A stretch of 64,000 nt of DNA from Streptomyces sp. RFCAC02 (GTDB taxonomy: Bacteria > Actinomycetota > Actinomycetes > Streptomycetales > Streptomycetaceae), in NCBI RefSeq assembly GCF_004193175.1, contig NZ_SAUH01000001.1, positions 5,985,501-6,049,500 of the forward strand, given 5' to 3'. Shown here piece by piece: positions 17,009-25,796 of the stretch. The translations under genes were made by a program, and so were the position numbers. The notes beneath the pieces were generated by a model. That model did not search any database, had not been told where the DNA came from, and worked only from the letters and a program-made list of their open reading frames with translations. Each line of letters starts with the position of its first letter. Positions within the stretch are counted from its first letter, which is position 1.

Positions 17009-18247
17009 ATGACACGGGAAGTGGACCACGCGGCGCTGTTCGCCGCCACGCCGAGTCCCTACCTGGTCCTCGACACCGGCCTGGTCATCGCGGACGCCAA
17101 CGACGCCTTCCTCCGGGCCACCGGACGGACCCGCCCGGAACTGCTCGGAAGACCGATCTTCGACGTCTTCCCCCGGCAGGGGGACACCCCGGAGACCGAC
17201 ACACTGCGGGCACTCGACGCCTCCCTGCGGCGCGTCCTCGACACGGGCGAGCCGGACACCATGGTCCTGCAGCGTTACGACGCACCGGATCCGACCCGTC
17301 CGAGCACGGTCGTCGAACGCTGGTGGTCCCCCGTCAACACGCCCGTGCGCGACGACGACGGTTCCGTCCGGTGGATCATCCACCGCGTCGAGGACGTGAC
17401 GCCGTTCGTGGAGGCCCACCGCTCGCAGCACCCCGAGGGGAAGCGCCTGGAGGCCACCGAGTTCCTGGAGGCGGAGCTGTTCGCCCGGGCATCGGAGCTG
17501 CAGCGGCTGAACGAGGAGCTGCGCCGCGCCCACGCCCGCGAGCGGGAGGTGGCGGTGACGCTCCAGCGGGCCATGCTCGACGCGCCCGACCTGGAGCACC
17601 ACCGGGACGTCGCCGTCCGCTACCTGCCCGCCACCCGCTCCCTGAACGTGTGCGGCGACTGGTACGACGTCGTCGACCTGCCGCCCGACCGGATGTCCGT
17701 CGCGGTCGGCGACGTGGTCGGCCACGGTCTGGAGGCGGCGGCCGTCATGGGCATGCTCCGCAGCGCCCTGAGCGCCGCCACCCGGGCTCTGGAGCGGCCG
17801 GCGCAGGCTCTTGAGGTGCTCGGGCTGTACGCCAGGTTCGTGGATGGCGCGCTCGGCACCACGGCCGTCAACCTGCTGATCGACCGGCGCAGCCGCCTCA
17901 TCACGTACAGCAGCGCGGGTCATCCGCCGTCCGTCCTGATGCACGCGGACGAGTCGTACGAACTGCTGGACGCCGCCACGGACCCGCCACTCGGTGCCCG
18001 TCCGCAGCACGTCCCCCGGCCCCAGGCGAGCCTGAACTACGCGCCGGGGGACACGCTCGTCATGTACACGGACGGGCTCATCGAGCGCCGTGACGAGGAC
18101 ATCGACACCGGGCTCGAACGCCTCATCCGCCATCTGGGCGAGAACCGCGGGCTGGGCGCGGCGGAGCTGGCCGACACGCTCCTCGACCGTCTCGGCGTGA
18201 GCGGCGGCGGACCGGACGACACGGCGCTGATCGTCGTCCAGCTCTGA
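17009..18247 (+). CDS. PAS-domain PP2C phosphatase (SpoIIE/RsbU type)
   Basis: A 412-residue signalling phosphatase. Residues about 10-125 form a PAS sensor domain (FAATPSPYLVLDTGLVIADANDAFL). A coiled-coil-like linker (LFARASELQRLNEELRRAHARE) leads to a SpoIIE-type PP2C domain (about 205-412) with GDWYDVV, VGDVVGHGLEAAAVMG and LVMYTDGLIERRDEDID, which hold metal-binding acidic residues. Such proteins dephosphorylate anti-sigma-factor antagonists and are numerous in Streptomyces. ATG 17009 follows GAGGGAG. No anti-sigma factor or antagonist gene is adjacent, so the partner is unknown. It is divergent from DUF4396. Confidence 0.88.
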   Translation: MTREVDHAALFAATPSPYLVLDTGLVIADANDAFLRATGRTRPELLGRPIFDVFPRQGDTPETDTLRALDASLRRVLDTGEPDTMVLQRYDAPDPTRPSTVVERWWSPVNTPVRDDDGSVRWIIHRVEDVTPFVEAHRSQHPEGKRLEATEFLEAELFARASELQRLNEELRRAHAREREVAVTLQRAMLDAPDLEHHRDVAVRYLPATRSLNVCGDWYDVVDLPPDRMSVAVGDVVGHGLEAAAVMGMLRSALSAATRALERPAQALEVLGLYARFVDGALGTTAVNLLIDRRSRLITYSSAGHPPSVLMHADESYELLDAATDPPLGARPQHVPRPQASLNYAPGDTLVMYTDGLIERRDEDIDTGLERLIRHLGENRGLGAAELADTLLDRLGVSGGGPDDTALIVVQL

Positions 18248-18375
18248 GACGCCCGGAGCGGATGCCCCGAACGGCCCAGCGGCCGCCGCCGGACTCGGAC
18301 GAGCGCCCGGCCGGCGTCCGCCCACGCCGGAGTGACGCCGCGCGGCGGATCGGCAGCGAGCACGATCACGGGCGC

Positions 18376-18410
18376 GGAGCGGGCTGCCGTCCGGAACCCG
18401 GCCCCGCTCC
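18376..18410. terminator. possible hairpin between convergent phosphatase and 2H-GntR genes
   Basis: Arms GGAGCGGG (18376-18383) and CCCGCTCC (18403-18410) with a 19-base loop, within the 237-bp gap between two convergent genes. The loop is long, so this is tentative. I see nothing else in the gap. Confidence 0.3.
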
Positions 18411-18484
18411 CCGTGGCCGGACCGGGCGCGTGTCCCGGGCGCAGTGCTCCGGCCGCTGAGGCGGCAGTCGCTTCTCCGCTGCCG

Positions 18485-19681
18485 TCAGCCGGCCCCGCTC
18501 GTGGCCGGTGCGGGAACGCGCCCCCCGGTCGCCGCGGCGTGCAGAGCCGCGGCGAGTGTCCTGGCCTCGGGCTCCGTGGCCAGCCCGGGCACGAGGACGT
18601 GCCCGGACCGCATGGCCCCGGCCGGTGAACACCGGTCGCCACCGGGCGCCGGCGGCAGGTCCGCGAGGAGGGCCTCCGTCTCCGTGGGCAGGCGGCTCCC
18701 CGGAGCCGTCAGCAGGTCCAGTTCGACGCGCCAGCCGTCCTCCGTCGCGAAGACGCAGACGAACGGGTCCGCCGACGCCCGCGCCCTGCGGAAGGCAGCC
18801 TCGTACCGCGCGGGATCGGTGCCGTCGGGGACCTCCTCCGGGGCCAGTGCCCGCGGCACGCCCGGCCACTCCGCCCGTGGCGCCACGCGCGCGCCCCGGC
18901 CCGGGGAGAGCCGCACCCAGCCCTCGTCGGCCAGCGTCCGCACCGCGGCCCGCGCGGTCGCGGGGGAGACCCGCAGGTCACGGGCGATCCGCGCGCCCGG
19001 CGGCAGCGGATCGCCCGCCGCGGGCCGGCCCCGCCGGATGCGCCGCCGGTACAGCTCGGCCACCCGCGCGGCCGACGCGGCGGGCGCCGCCCCGAGCCGG
19101 AACTCCGCGACCGTCTCCCAGGTGTGGGACCCCGCCACGGGATCCCGGCGCATCCCGACGAGCAGCACCCGGTCCACCAGGACGTCCACCCGCTCGGGCC
19201 GCAGCGCCACGAGCGCCCCCGTGAGGTCGGGCGCGTCGAAGTCGGCGCGGGCGTACGCCAGGACGGCCCGGGGCCGGAACCCCTCGTCCCCGGGCTCCCT
19301 GTCGGCGCCGGCCGCCGCGGCCAGCCGCGCCGCGAGATCCGCCATGTCCCGCTCCGGGTAGACGGCGGCGCCGATCGTCGTGGCGCCCGGCCAGACCGGG
19401 CCGAGCTGCACGACGAACGGCCGTGCGCCCCGCAGCGCCTCGCGCGCCGCGTCCGCCAGCCGCGCGGCCCGCTCCCCGTCCGCCGGGCCGGGGATGCCGA
19501 GGAGCGTCACCTGCGCCCACCGGCCGGGCACGGCCCCGAGCCCCGGATGGCGGGCGAGGAGCGCGGCATGCGCCTGGACGTATCCCCGGTACCCGGGGGC
19601 GTCGCCGAGGGGAACGATGAAGTGGAGCCGGGGACCGCCGCCCGGCCAGATCCGCCATGGGGTGAAGAAGTTCTCCAACAC
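18485..19681 (-). CDS. 2H-phosphoesterase-like domain fused to GntR-type winged helix
   Basis: A 398-residue fusion. Residues 1-190 resemble the actinobacterial 2'-5' RNA ligase-like family: LENFFTPWRIWPGG, PRLHFIVPLGD, WAQVTLLGIPG, LGPVWPGATTIGAAVYP, RAVLAYARADFDAP and HTWETVAEFRLG. The two catalytic His-x-Thr/Ser positions that I expect at WAQVTL and RAVLAY are Gln and Ala or Arg, so the domain looks catalytically dead. Residues about 205-265 form a GntR-type winged helix (IARDLRVSPATARAAVRTLADEGWVRLSPGRGARVA). A further about 130 residues are unrecognised. GTG 19681 gives the family-typical LENFF start and follows GGGAGG; GTG 19726 is the alternative. It may be a transcription factor with a 2H fold as ligand sensor. 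Confidence 0.65.
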   Translation of the reverse strand: MLENFFTPWRIWPGGGPRLHFIVPLGDAPGYRGYVQAHAALLARHPGLGAVPGRWAQVTLLGIPGPADGERAARLADAAREALRGARPFVVQLGPVWPGATTIGAAVYPERDMADLAARLAAAAGADREPGDEGFRPRAVLAYARADFDAPDLTGALVALRPERVDVLVDRVLLVGMRRDPVAGSHTWETVAEFRLGAAPAASAARVAELYRRRIRRGRPAAGDPLPPGARIARDLRVSPATARAAVRTLADEGWVRLSPGRGARVAPRAEWPGVPRALAPEEVPDGTDPARYEAAFRRARASADPFVCVFATEDGWRVELDLLTAPGSRLPTETEALLADLPPAPGGDRCSPAGAMRSGHVLVPGLATEPEARTLAAALHAAATGGRVPAPATSGAG

Positions 19682-19867
19682 GGGCCTCCCGGGCCGTCGT
19701 AGACGCTTCTCACGCTGCTCTCGCACTGCTGCGTCACCACGCTACGGGCCGGACCGGCCGCGCGGCACCGATTCGCGCGGAACTCCCGGCACGAAGCACG
19801 GATCCGGCGCGCGCCGCCCGTTGCGCGCGGGGCGTCCGCGCCCGCCGCGAAGGTGCTGCAGGGACCT

Positions 19868-19909
19868 GGTCAACTGCCCCAACTCCCCCGATCATAGGTC
19901 GAGTTGACC
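19868..19909. promoter_or_regulatory. inverted repeat upstream of CBM2 sugar dehydrogenase gene
   Basis: Arms GGTCAACT (19868-19875) and AGTTGACC (19902-19909) are exact inverted copies 26 bases apart, 70 bp before the gene start. The second arm contains TTGACC, a possible -35 element. It may be a two-site operator or promoter. Confidence 0.35.
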
Positions 19910-19979
19910 GCGCACGCCCCGGGGGCCGCCGGTGTCGCCCCCTGCCCGCACGCCTCAGCCACCCCACACTGGAGCCGCC

Positions 19980-21512
19980 ATGCCCCGCCGTCCGATCGGC
20001 GCCCTGCTGCTCGCGCTCGCCGCACTGCTCACGCTCCTCCTCGCCCCCCTGCCCGCGTCCGCCGACGACTCCGCCGACCCGCCGGCCGCCCCTCGCGAGG
20101 CCACCGTGCCGCTGGAGAACGTCACGGCGACCACCACCCAGGTCGCGTTCGGCCTGCGGCGCCCGACGGCGCTCGTGGCGCCGGACGACGGCACCGGCAG
20201 GCTGTTCATCACGGAGAAGCCGGGCCGGGTCCGCGTCTACCACCCGGACACCGGCCTCGCCGCCGACCCGCTGATCGACCTGACCGGCGTCGTGGACGAG
20301 TCGGGCAACGAACGCGGTCTCCTCGGCATCGCGCTCGCGCCCGACTTCGCGGAGAGCCAGGACGTCTACCTCGCCTACACGGCCCTGCCCGACGGCGCCG
20401 TCACCCTCGCCAGGTACGGCCTCGACGGCGGCACCCTCGACGTCCTGCTGAGCCAGCCGCACGCCGAGAACACCAACCACAACGGCGGGCAGCTCGCCTT
20501 CGGCCCCGACGGCTACCTCTACTGGAGCATCGGCGACGGCGGCGGCTCGGGCGACCCGTTCGACACGGGCCAGCGCCTCGACACCCTGCTCGGCAAGATC
20601 CTCCGCATCGACGTCACGGCGGCGTGCGGCGACCTGCCCTACTGCGTGCCGGCGGACAACCCGTACGCCGGGGTCGAGGGCGCCCGCGAGGAGATCTGGG
20701 TCCACGGCGCGCGCAACCCGTGGCGCTTCTCGTTCGACCCCGCCGACGGCTCGCTGTGGATCGCCGACGTCGGCCAGGGCCGCTGGGAGGAGTTCGACCA
20801 CCTCGCCGCGGGCCAGGGGGGCGCGAACCTCGGCTGGTCCTGCTACGAGGGGCCCGAGGTGTTCGACGCGACGCAGTGCGACCCGTCCGCGGACTACGTC
20901 GAGCCCGTGTCGTACTACTCGCCCTACACCGGCGGCTGCGCCGTCATCGGCGGCGGGGTGTACCGGGGCCAGACGTACGCGGACCTCGTCGGCGGCACCT
21001 ACATCGCGACCGACTACTGCTCCTCCACGGTCTGGGCGATCCGCGAGACGGCCGGCGGGCAGTACGAGACGGCCGAGATCGGGGAGATGCCGACGCAGGT
21101 CACGGCGTTCGGGACCACGCCCGAGGGCGAGTTCTACGTCGTCAACGACCTGCCGGGCGGCCTGCACCGGGTCGCGTTCGAACGCTCGGAGCCCGTGTGC
21201 CGCGTCGCGTACTCCGCCACGACCTGGGGCACCGGCCTCACCGCCGACCTGACCATCACGAACACCGGCACCGAGCCGGTCAGCGGCTGGACCCTCCAGT
21301 ACACGCTGGCGCAGGGCCAGACCCTCGTGTCCGACTGGAACACGACCGCCACCCAGGGCGCCAATGTCGTGACGGCCACGAACGCCGCGCACAACGCGAC
21401 CATCGCGCCGGGCGAATCCGTCACCATCGGCTACCTGGCGGAGCACACGGGCGACACGGCGCCGCCCACGCGCTTCTCGCTCGACGGGCACCCCTGCGGC
21501 ACCGGGGCGTGA
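19980..21512 (+). CDS. secreted PQQ-type sugar dehydrogenase with CBM2 module
   Basis: A 510-residue exported protein. A signal peptide (RRPIGALLLALAALLTLLLAPLPASA) is followed by a glucose/sorbosone dehydrogenase propeller (about 50-405) with ERGLLGIALAPDF, NHNGGQLAFGPDGYLYWSIGDGG and GARNPWRFSFDPADG, motifs of the GSDH/PQQ family. Residues about 407-510 form a family 2 carbohydrate-binding module (CRVAYSATTWGTGLTADLTI to FSLDGHPC), bounded by cysteines and usually binding cellulose or chitin. It probably oxidises sugars bound near plant polymers outside the cell. ATG 19980 follows a GGAG. A strong hairpin follows the stop. Confidence 0.9.
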   Translation: MPRRPIGALLLALAALLTLLLAPLPASADDSADPPAAPREATVPLENVTATTTQVAFGLRRPTALVAPDDGTGRLFITEKPGRVRVYHPDTGLAADPLIDLTGVVDESGNERGLLGIALAPDFAESQDVYLAYTALPDGAVTLARYGLDGGTLDVLLSQPHAENTNHNGGQLAFGPDGYLYWSIGDGGGSGDPFDTGQRLDTLLGKILRIDVTAACGDLPYCVPADNPYAGVEGAREEIWVHGARNPWRFSFDPADGSLWIADVGQGRWEEFDHLAAGQGGANLGWSCYEGPEVFDATQCDPSADYVEPVSYYSPYTGGCAVIGGGVYRGQTYADLVGGTYIATDYCSSTVWAIRETAGGQYETAEIGEMPTQVTAFGTTPEGEFYVVNDLPGGLHRVAFERSEPVCRVAYSATTWGTGLTADLTITNTGTEPVSGWTLQYTLAQGQTLVSDWNTTATQGANVVTATNAAHNATIAPGESVTIGYLAEHTGDTAPPTRFSLDGHPCGTGA

Positions 21513-21518
21513 CGGCCG

Positions 21519-21546
21519 GCCTCCCCCGCCGGGCGGCGGGGGAGGC
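21519..21546 (+). terminator. strong hairpin terminator after CBM2 sugar dehydrogenase
   Basis: Twelve-base perfect arms GCCTCCCCCGCC (21519-21530) and GGCGGGGGAGGC (21535-21546) with a 4-base loop, 6 bases after the stop codon. Confidence 0.8.
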
Positions 21547-21686
21547 GCTTCCCGGCCCCCGCGCCGCGCCACGGCCGGGGCCCGCGCGGTAGCCTCCTGG
21601 CCTGGGCGCCCGCCGCCCGCCCGGCGGTGCCGGGCACGGCGGCGCCCGGGCGGGACGGTGTGACCGGGACGGTGCGAGGAGATCCA

Positions 21687-22361
21687 GTGGCAGGAACGGC
21701 GTACGACCGCCTGCGTGCCGACATCGTGGCCGGCACGATCCCGCCGGGATCGCACCTCGGGGAAGTGGCGCTCGCCGAGCGGTACGGCGTCTCCCGCACC
21801 CCGATCCGGGAGGCGCTGCGCCGCCTGGAGCAGGACGGCCTGGTCGAGCGGATCGGCCGGCGCATGCATGTGCGGCTGCACCGGCCCGAGGAGATCCTCG
21901 ACATCTACGACGTGCGGATCATCCTGGAGGAGGCCGCCGGGCGCGGCGCCGCGCTGCGGCACACGCCGCTCGACATCGGACTGCTCACGCGCGCGTACGA
22001 GGACATGCGGGCCGTCGCGCCGCACGACCACGCCGAACAGGCCCGTACCAACCGGGTGTTCCACGAACGGCTGCGCAACGCCAGCCACAGCCCGACGCTG
22101 ATCGACCTCCTGGAGCGGCTCGGGGACCACCTGCGGCGCTACCCGCAGACCACGCTCAGCCACCCGGGGCGGTGGACGGCCGTGCTGGCGGAGACCGGCG
22201 CGCTGCTGGAGGCGGTGCGCGAGCGGCGTGCCGACGACGCGGCGCGGATCGCGGCGGAGCACATGACGGCGGCGCGGGACATCCGGCTCGCCATGTACAC
22301 CTCGGACGCGCCCGACGGCACCCGCTCCGGCGCCGCCCCGGAGGCCGGCGCGGCGCACTGA
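21687..22361 (+). CDS. GntR-family regulator, FCD (FadR) subfamily
   Basis: A 224-residue regulator. The N-terminal winged helix reads YDRLRADIVAGTIPPGSHLGEVALAERYGVSRTPIREALRRL, a textbook GntR domain. The C-terminal all-helical FCD domain (about 80-215) has the DVRIILEEAAGR metal-ligand region and an NRVFHERL histidine helix, which in this subfamily bind organic acids through a metal. It probably represses the next genes (TcuA-like dehydrogenase and ABC importer) until its acid ligand is present; this is inferred from position. GTG 21687 is preceded by GAGGAG at 6 bases. The 170-bp gap to the next gene holds the ATACAA boxes. Confidence 0.88.
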   Translation: MAGTAYDRLRADIVAGTIPPGSHLGEVALAERYGVSRTPIREALRRLEQDGLVERIGRRMHVRLHRPEEILDIYDVRIILEEAAGRGAALRHTPLDIGLLTRAYEDMRAVAPHDHAEQARTNRVFHERLRNASHSPTLIDLLERLGDHLRRYPQTTLSHPGRWTAVLAETGALLEAVRERRADDAARIAAEHMTAARDIRLAMYTSDAPDGTRSGAAPEAGAAH

Positions 22362-22461
22362 GGCGCCCGGCGCCCCTGCCGCGTACCCCCTCCGACCAGC
22401 GCTTTCCCGGTTCCTCCGCAAAAGATTCGGCGCGACCCCTTGCGGCCGCACACCCTCGGGC

Positions 22462-22497
22462 ATACAAATGGTCCCCGTTGCATACAACGGTATACAA
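22462..22497. promoter_or_regulatory. three phased ATACAA boxes (GntR operator candidate)
   Basis: The hexamer ATACAA occurs at 22462-22467, 22482-22487 and 22492-22497, with steps of exactly 20 and 10 bases, that is, on one face of the helix. The middle copy sits in GTTGCATACAAC (22477-22488), a near-palindrome matching at 10 of 12 positions. The region ends 34 bp before the TcuA-like ATG. It probably binds the upstream FCD regulator. Confidence 0.6.
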
Positions 22498-22531
22498 CGA
22501 CGTGATCGGTATGTCCGGGAGACAAGAACTC

Positions 22532-24016
22532 ATGACCGAACCGTGGGACGTCATCGTCGTCGGCGGCGGCAACGCCGGCTTCTCCGCCGCGCACGCGGCA
22601 GCGCAGGGCGGCGGTCGCGTGCTGCTGCTGGAGAAGGCGCCCCGCGCCTGGGCCGGCGGCAACTCCTACTTCACCGCGGGCGCCATGCGCACCGCGCATG
22701 GCGGCGTCGACGACCTCGCACCCGTGCTGGAACCCCTGCCACCCGAACGCCGCGGCCGCGTGGACCTCGACCCCTACTCCGCCGACGACTTCGTCGCCGA
22801 CCTGGACCGCGTCTCACGCGGCCGGTCCGACGCGGCCCTCGCCCGCCTCGTCGCGGACGCGTCGCGCGACACGATCACCTGGCTGCACCGCACCGGGCTG
22901 CGCTTCGAGCTGATGTTCCACCGGCAGGCGTACGAGGTGGACGGCCGGTTCCGCTTCTGGGGCGGCCTCGCCCTCGGCGTCCTCGGCGGCGGCAAGGGCA
23001 TGATCGCCCAGCACCTCGCGGCGGCCGAGGCCGGCGGCGTCACGGTCCGCTTCGGCGCCCGCGTCACCGGCCTCCTGACCGGCGGACCCGGCGGCGCGGT
23101 CGGGGGCGTACGGGTCGAGGGCGAGGACGGCACCGAGGAGATCACTGCCCGGGCGACCGTCCTCACCAGCGGCGGCTTCGAGGCCAACCCGCAGATGCGG
23201 GCCGGCTACCTCGGCCCCGGCTGGGACCTCGCCCTCGTGCGCGGCACCCCCTACAACACCGGCGACGGCATCCGCATGGCGCTCGACGCCGGCGCGCAGC
23301 CGTACGGCAACTGGAGCGGCTGCCACTCCGTCGCCTGGGACGCCGGCGCGCCCCCCACCGGCGACCTGGAACGCACCAACCAGCTCACCCGCGGCGGCTA
23401 CCCGTTCGGCATCGTCGTCAACGCCGAGGGGCGCCGCTTCCTCGACGAGGGCGCCGACTTCCGCAACTACACCTACGCCAAGTACGGCGCCGAGATCCTC
23501 CGGCAGCCCGGCGGTCTCGCCGTCCAGGTCTTCGACGCCAAGGCGGAGCCGCTGCTGCGCCCCGAGGAGTACCGCTCCGAGGGCGTCGCCCGGGTGACGG
23601 CCGACACCCTGGAGGAACTGGCGGTCGGCCTCGGCGTCGACACGGCGCGGTTCCTCGGCACCGTGAAGGAGTACAACGCCGCCGTCAGCGACGACGCCTT
23701 CGACCCGACCGTGAAGGACGGCAAGCGCACCGTCGGCGTCACGCCGCCGAAGTCCAACTGGGCGCAGACCATCGACACACCGCCGTTCCACGCCTACCCC
23801 GTGACCTGCGGCATCACCTTCACGTTCGGCGGCGTCCGGGTCGACGGGCAGGCCCGTGTCCTCACCACCTCGGGGACCCCCGTCCCCGGCCTGTACGCGG
23901 CGGGCGAGATGGTCGGCGGCCTGTTCTGGTTCAACTACCCCGGCGGATCGGGGCTCACGGCCGGCTCCGTCCTCGGCCGCCTCGCCGGCGGCACCGCCCT
24001 CACGGACCGCCCGTAA
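22532..24016 (+). CDS. tcuA: FAD-dependent dehydrogenase, tricarballylate dehydrogenase TcuA-like
   Basis: A 494-residue flavoprotein of the fumarate-reductase/succinate-dehydrogenase flavoprotein superfamily. The FAD-binding VIVVGGGNAGFSAAHAA is at the N-terminus, followed by LLLEKAPRAWAGGNSYFTAGA, typical of TcuA. The C-terminal FAD contact is PGLYAAGEMVGGLFWFNYPGGSGL. TcuA oxidises tricarballylate to aconitate; related enzymes act on other dicarboxylic or steroid substrates, so the exact substrate is inferred. ATG 22532 follows GGGAGACAAG; ATG 22511 would add seven residues. It lies between an FCD regulator and a polar amino-acid-type ABC importer, which suggests uptake and oxidation of an organic or amino acid. 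Confidence 0.75.
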   Translation: MTEPWDVIVVGGGNAGFSAAHAAAQGGGRVLLLEKAPRAWAGGNSYFTAGAMRTAHGGVDDLAPVLEPLPPERRGRVDLDPYSADDFVADLDRVSRGRSDAALARLVADASRDTITWLHRTGLRFELMFHRQAYEVDGRFRFWGGLALGVLGGGKGMIAQHLAAAEAGGVTVRFGARVTGLLTGGPGGAVGGVRVEGEDGTEEITARATVLTSGGFEANPQMRAGYLGPGWDLALVRGTPYNTGDGIRMALDAGAQPYGNWSGCHSVAWDAGAPPTGDLERTNQLTRGGYPFGIVVNAEGRRFLDEGADFRNYTYAKYGAEILRQPGGLAVQVFDAKAEPLLRPEEYRSEGVARVTADTLEELAVGLGVDTARFLGTVKEYNAAVSDDAFDPTVKDGKRTVGVTPPKSNWAQTIDTPPFHAYPVTCGITFTFGGVRVDGQARVLTTSGTPVPGLYAAGEMVGGLFWFNYPGGSGLTAGSVLGRLAGGTALTDRP

Positions 24017-24118
24017 CGGCCGCGACACCGGCGACACCCGCAGTGCACGGACGGCCCGGCACGGCCGGGCCGTCCCCGCCCCGACTCCCCGCCGCCACAC
24101 CGTCAAGGAGGACGGAAG

Positions 24119-24901
24119 ATGAGCACCGCAAGCCCCGCGCAGACCCCAGCCCCCGCCGAACCGCGCGACGGACACGGCCTGGTCGAGATCCGCGGCGTCG
24201 GCAAGAGATTCGGCGACTTCACCGCCCTGACCGGCGTCGACCTCACCGTCCACCGCGGCGAGGTCGTCGTCGTCCTCGGCCCGTCCGGCTCCGGCAAGTC
24301 GACGCTGTGCCGGTGCGTCAACCGCATGGAGGCCGCCGACGAGGGCGAGATACGCGTCGACGGCCGCCCCCAGCCCCTGGAGGGCCGCGACCTCTACCGC
24401 TTCCGCGCCGAGGTCGGCATGGTCTTCCAGTCGTTCAACCTCTTCGCCCACCGCACGGTGCTCGCCAACGTCGCGATGGGCCCGCGCCGCATCCTCGGCC
24501 TGAGCCGCGCCGACGCCGAGCGGCGCGCCCGCGGCCTCCTTCAGCGCGTCGGCCTCGGCCACCGCGTCGACTCCTACCCGGCCGAACTCTCCGGCGGGCA
24601 GAGCCAGCGCGCCGCCATCGCCCGTGCCCTCGCCATGGAACCCAAGGTCCTGCTCTTCGACGAGCCCACCTCCGCCCTGGACCCGGAGATGACCCGCGAG
24701 GTGCTCGCCGTCATGCGGGAACTCGCGGACGCGGGCACGACCATGCTCGTCGTCACCCACGAGATGGGCTTCGCGCGCGACTGCGCGGACCGCGTGGTCT
24801 TCATGGACGGGGGCCGCGTCGTCGAGAGCGCCGACCCGGAGACGTTCTTCACCGCGCCGGCCACCGCGCGCGCCCGTGACTTCCTGTCCTCCGTCAACTG
24901 A
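24119..24901 (+). CDS. amino-acid-type ABC transporter ATP-binding protein (GlnQ/GluA-like)
   Basis: A 260-residue ATPase of the polar amino-acid uptake class. Walker A GPSGSGKST is near residue 60, the Q-loop MVFQSFNLFAHRTVL follows, then the signature LSGGQSQRAAIARAL, Walker B VLLFDEPTSALDPEM and the H-loop VVTHEMGFA. It powers import by the two permeases encoded downstream. The signature has a Ser where most homologues have Gln. ATG 24119 has an AAGGAGGACGG site. It is the first gene of a transporter operon with 18-bp and 10-bp gaps and a 4-bp overlap, and probably co-regulated with the dehydrogenase 102 bp upstream. Confidence 0.9.
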   Translation: MSTASPAQTPAPAEPRDGHGLVEIRGVGKRFGDFTALTGVDLTVHRGEVVVVLGPSGSGKSTLCRCVNRMEAADEGEIRVDGRPQPLEGRDLYRFRAEVGMVFQSFNLFAHRTVLANVAMGPRRILGLSRADAERRARGLLQRVGLGHRVDSYPAELSGGQSQRAAIARALAMEPKVLLFDEPTSALDPEMTREVLAVMRELADAGTTMLVVTHEMGFARDCADRVVFMDGGRVVESADPETFFTAPATARARDFLSSVN

Positions 24902-24919
24902 CCCACCGGGAGCCGCACC

Positions 24920-25786
24920 ATGCGCAGTCCGCGCCGCATCGCCGCCCTCGCCGCCGTCCTCCTCCTGGCCGGGGCCGCCGGCTGCTCCGCCGGCGACCCG
25001 TCCGGCGAGGGAGCACGCCCCGACCACCTGTTCCCCGAAGGCACCTCCCTGCGGGAGATCCAGGACCGGGGGACGCTCGTCGTCGGCGTGAAGTTCGACC
25101 AGCCCGCGTTCGGCCTGCTCAACCCGCTGACCGGTGAACCCGAGGGCTTCGACATCGAGATCGCCCGGCTCGTCGCCGAGGACCTCACCGGCAGCCGCGA
25201 CAACATCTCCTTCGTCGAGACCGTCACGGCGAACCGCGAGGCGTTCATCCAGCAGGGCAAGGTGGACATGGTCGTCGCCAGCTACGTGGTGACCGACGCC
25301 CGCCTGCGCCAGGTCTCGTTCGCCGGCCCGTACTACGACACCGGCATCTCCATCCTCGCCCGGAAGGACGACCGGACCATCCGAGGCGCCGACGACCTCA
25401 ACGACCGGCCGGTGTGCGTCGCTCAGGGCTCGCAGTCCGCCCACGTGGTGCCGGAAGTGGCGCCCCGCGCGCGGCTCACCGAGTTCAGCGCCTACAGCTA
25501 CTGCGCCCAGGCGCTCAAGGACGGCCGGGTCGACGCCGTCGTCACCAGCGAGTCCATCCTGATCGGTCTCGCCCAGCAGAACCCCGACGAACTCGCCGTC
25601 GTGCCCGGCCACCTGGAGCCCGAGGAGGCCGCGATCGGCTTCACGAAGGACGACGCGGCGATGCACGACTACCTCGACGGCCTGCTCACCGAGATCGCCC
25701 GGAACGGCGCGTGGGAACAGGCGTACGCCGACACCGTCGGCCGGGTCACCCACGACAGCCCGACCCCGCCGGAACCCGTCCTGTGA
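24920..25786 (+). CDS. solute-binding lipoprotein of the amino-acid-type ABC importer
   Basis: A 288-residue lipoprotein. The signal sequence ends in LLLAGAAGCSAGD, with the lipidated Cys at about residue 22. The mature part is an SBP_bac_3 domain beginning REIQDRGTLVVGVKFDQPAFGL and including GFDIEIARLVAEDL and VDMVVASYVVTDARLRQVSFAGPYY. Family members bind glutamate, glutamine or other polar amino acids outside the membrane and deliver them to the permeases. The link to a TcuA-like enzyme makes a carboxylic acid ligand possible. The ATG follows CGGGAG 19 bp after the ATPase gene. Confidence 0.9.
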   Translation: MRSPRRIAALAAVLLLAGAAGCSAGDPSGEGARPDHLFPEGTSLREIQDRGTLVVGVKFDQPAFGLLNPLTGEPEGFDIEIARLVAEDLTGSRDNISFVETVTANREAFIQQGKVDMVVASYVVTDARLRQVSFAGPYYDTGISILARKDDRTIRGADDLNDRPVCVAQGSQSAHVVPEVAPRARLTEFSAYSYCAQALKDGRVDAVVTSESILIGLAQQNPDELAVVPGHLEPEEAAIGFTKDDAAMHDYLDGLLTEIARNGAWEQAYADTVGRVTHDSPTPPEPVL

Positions 25787-25796
25787 GGCATCCGCG

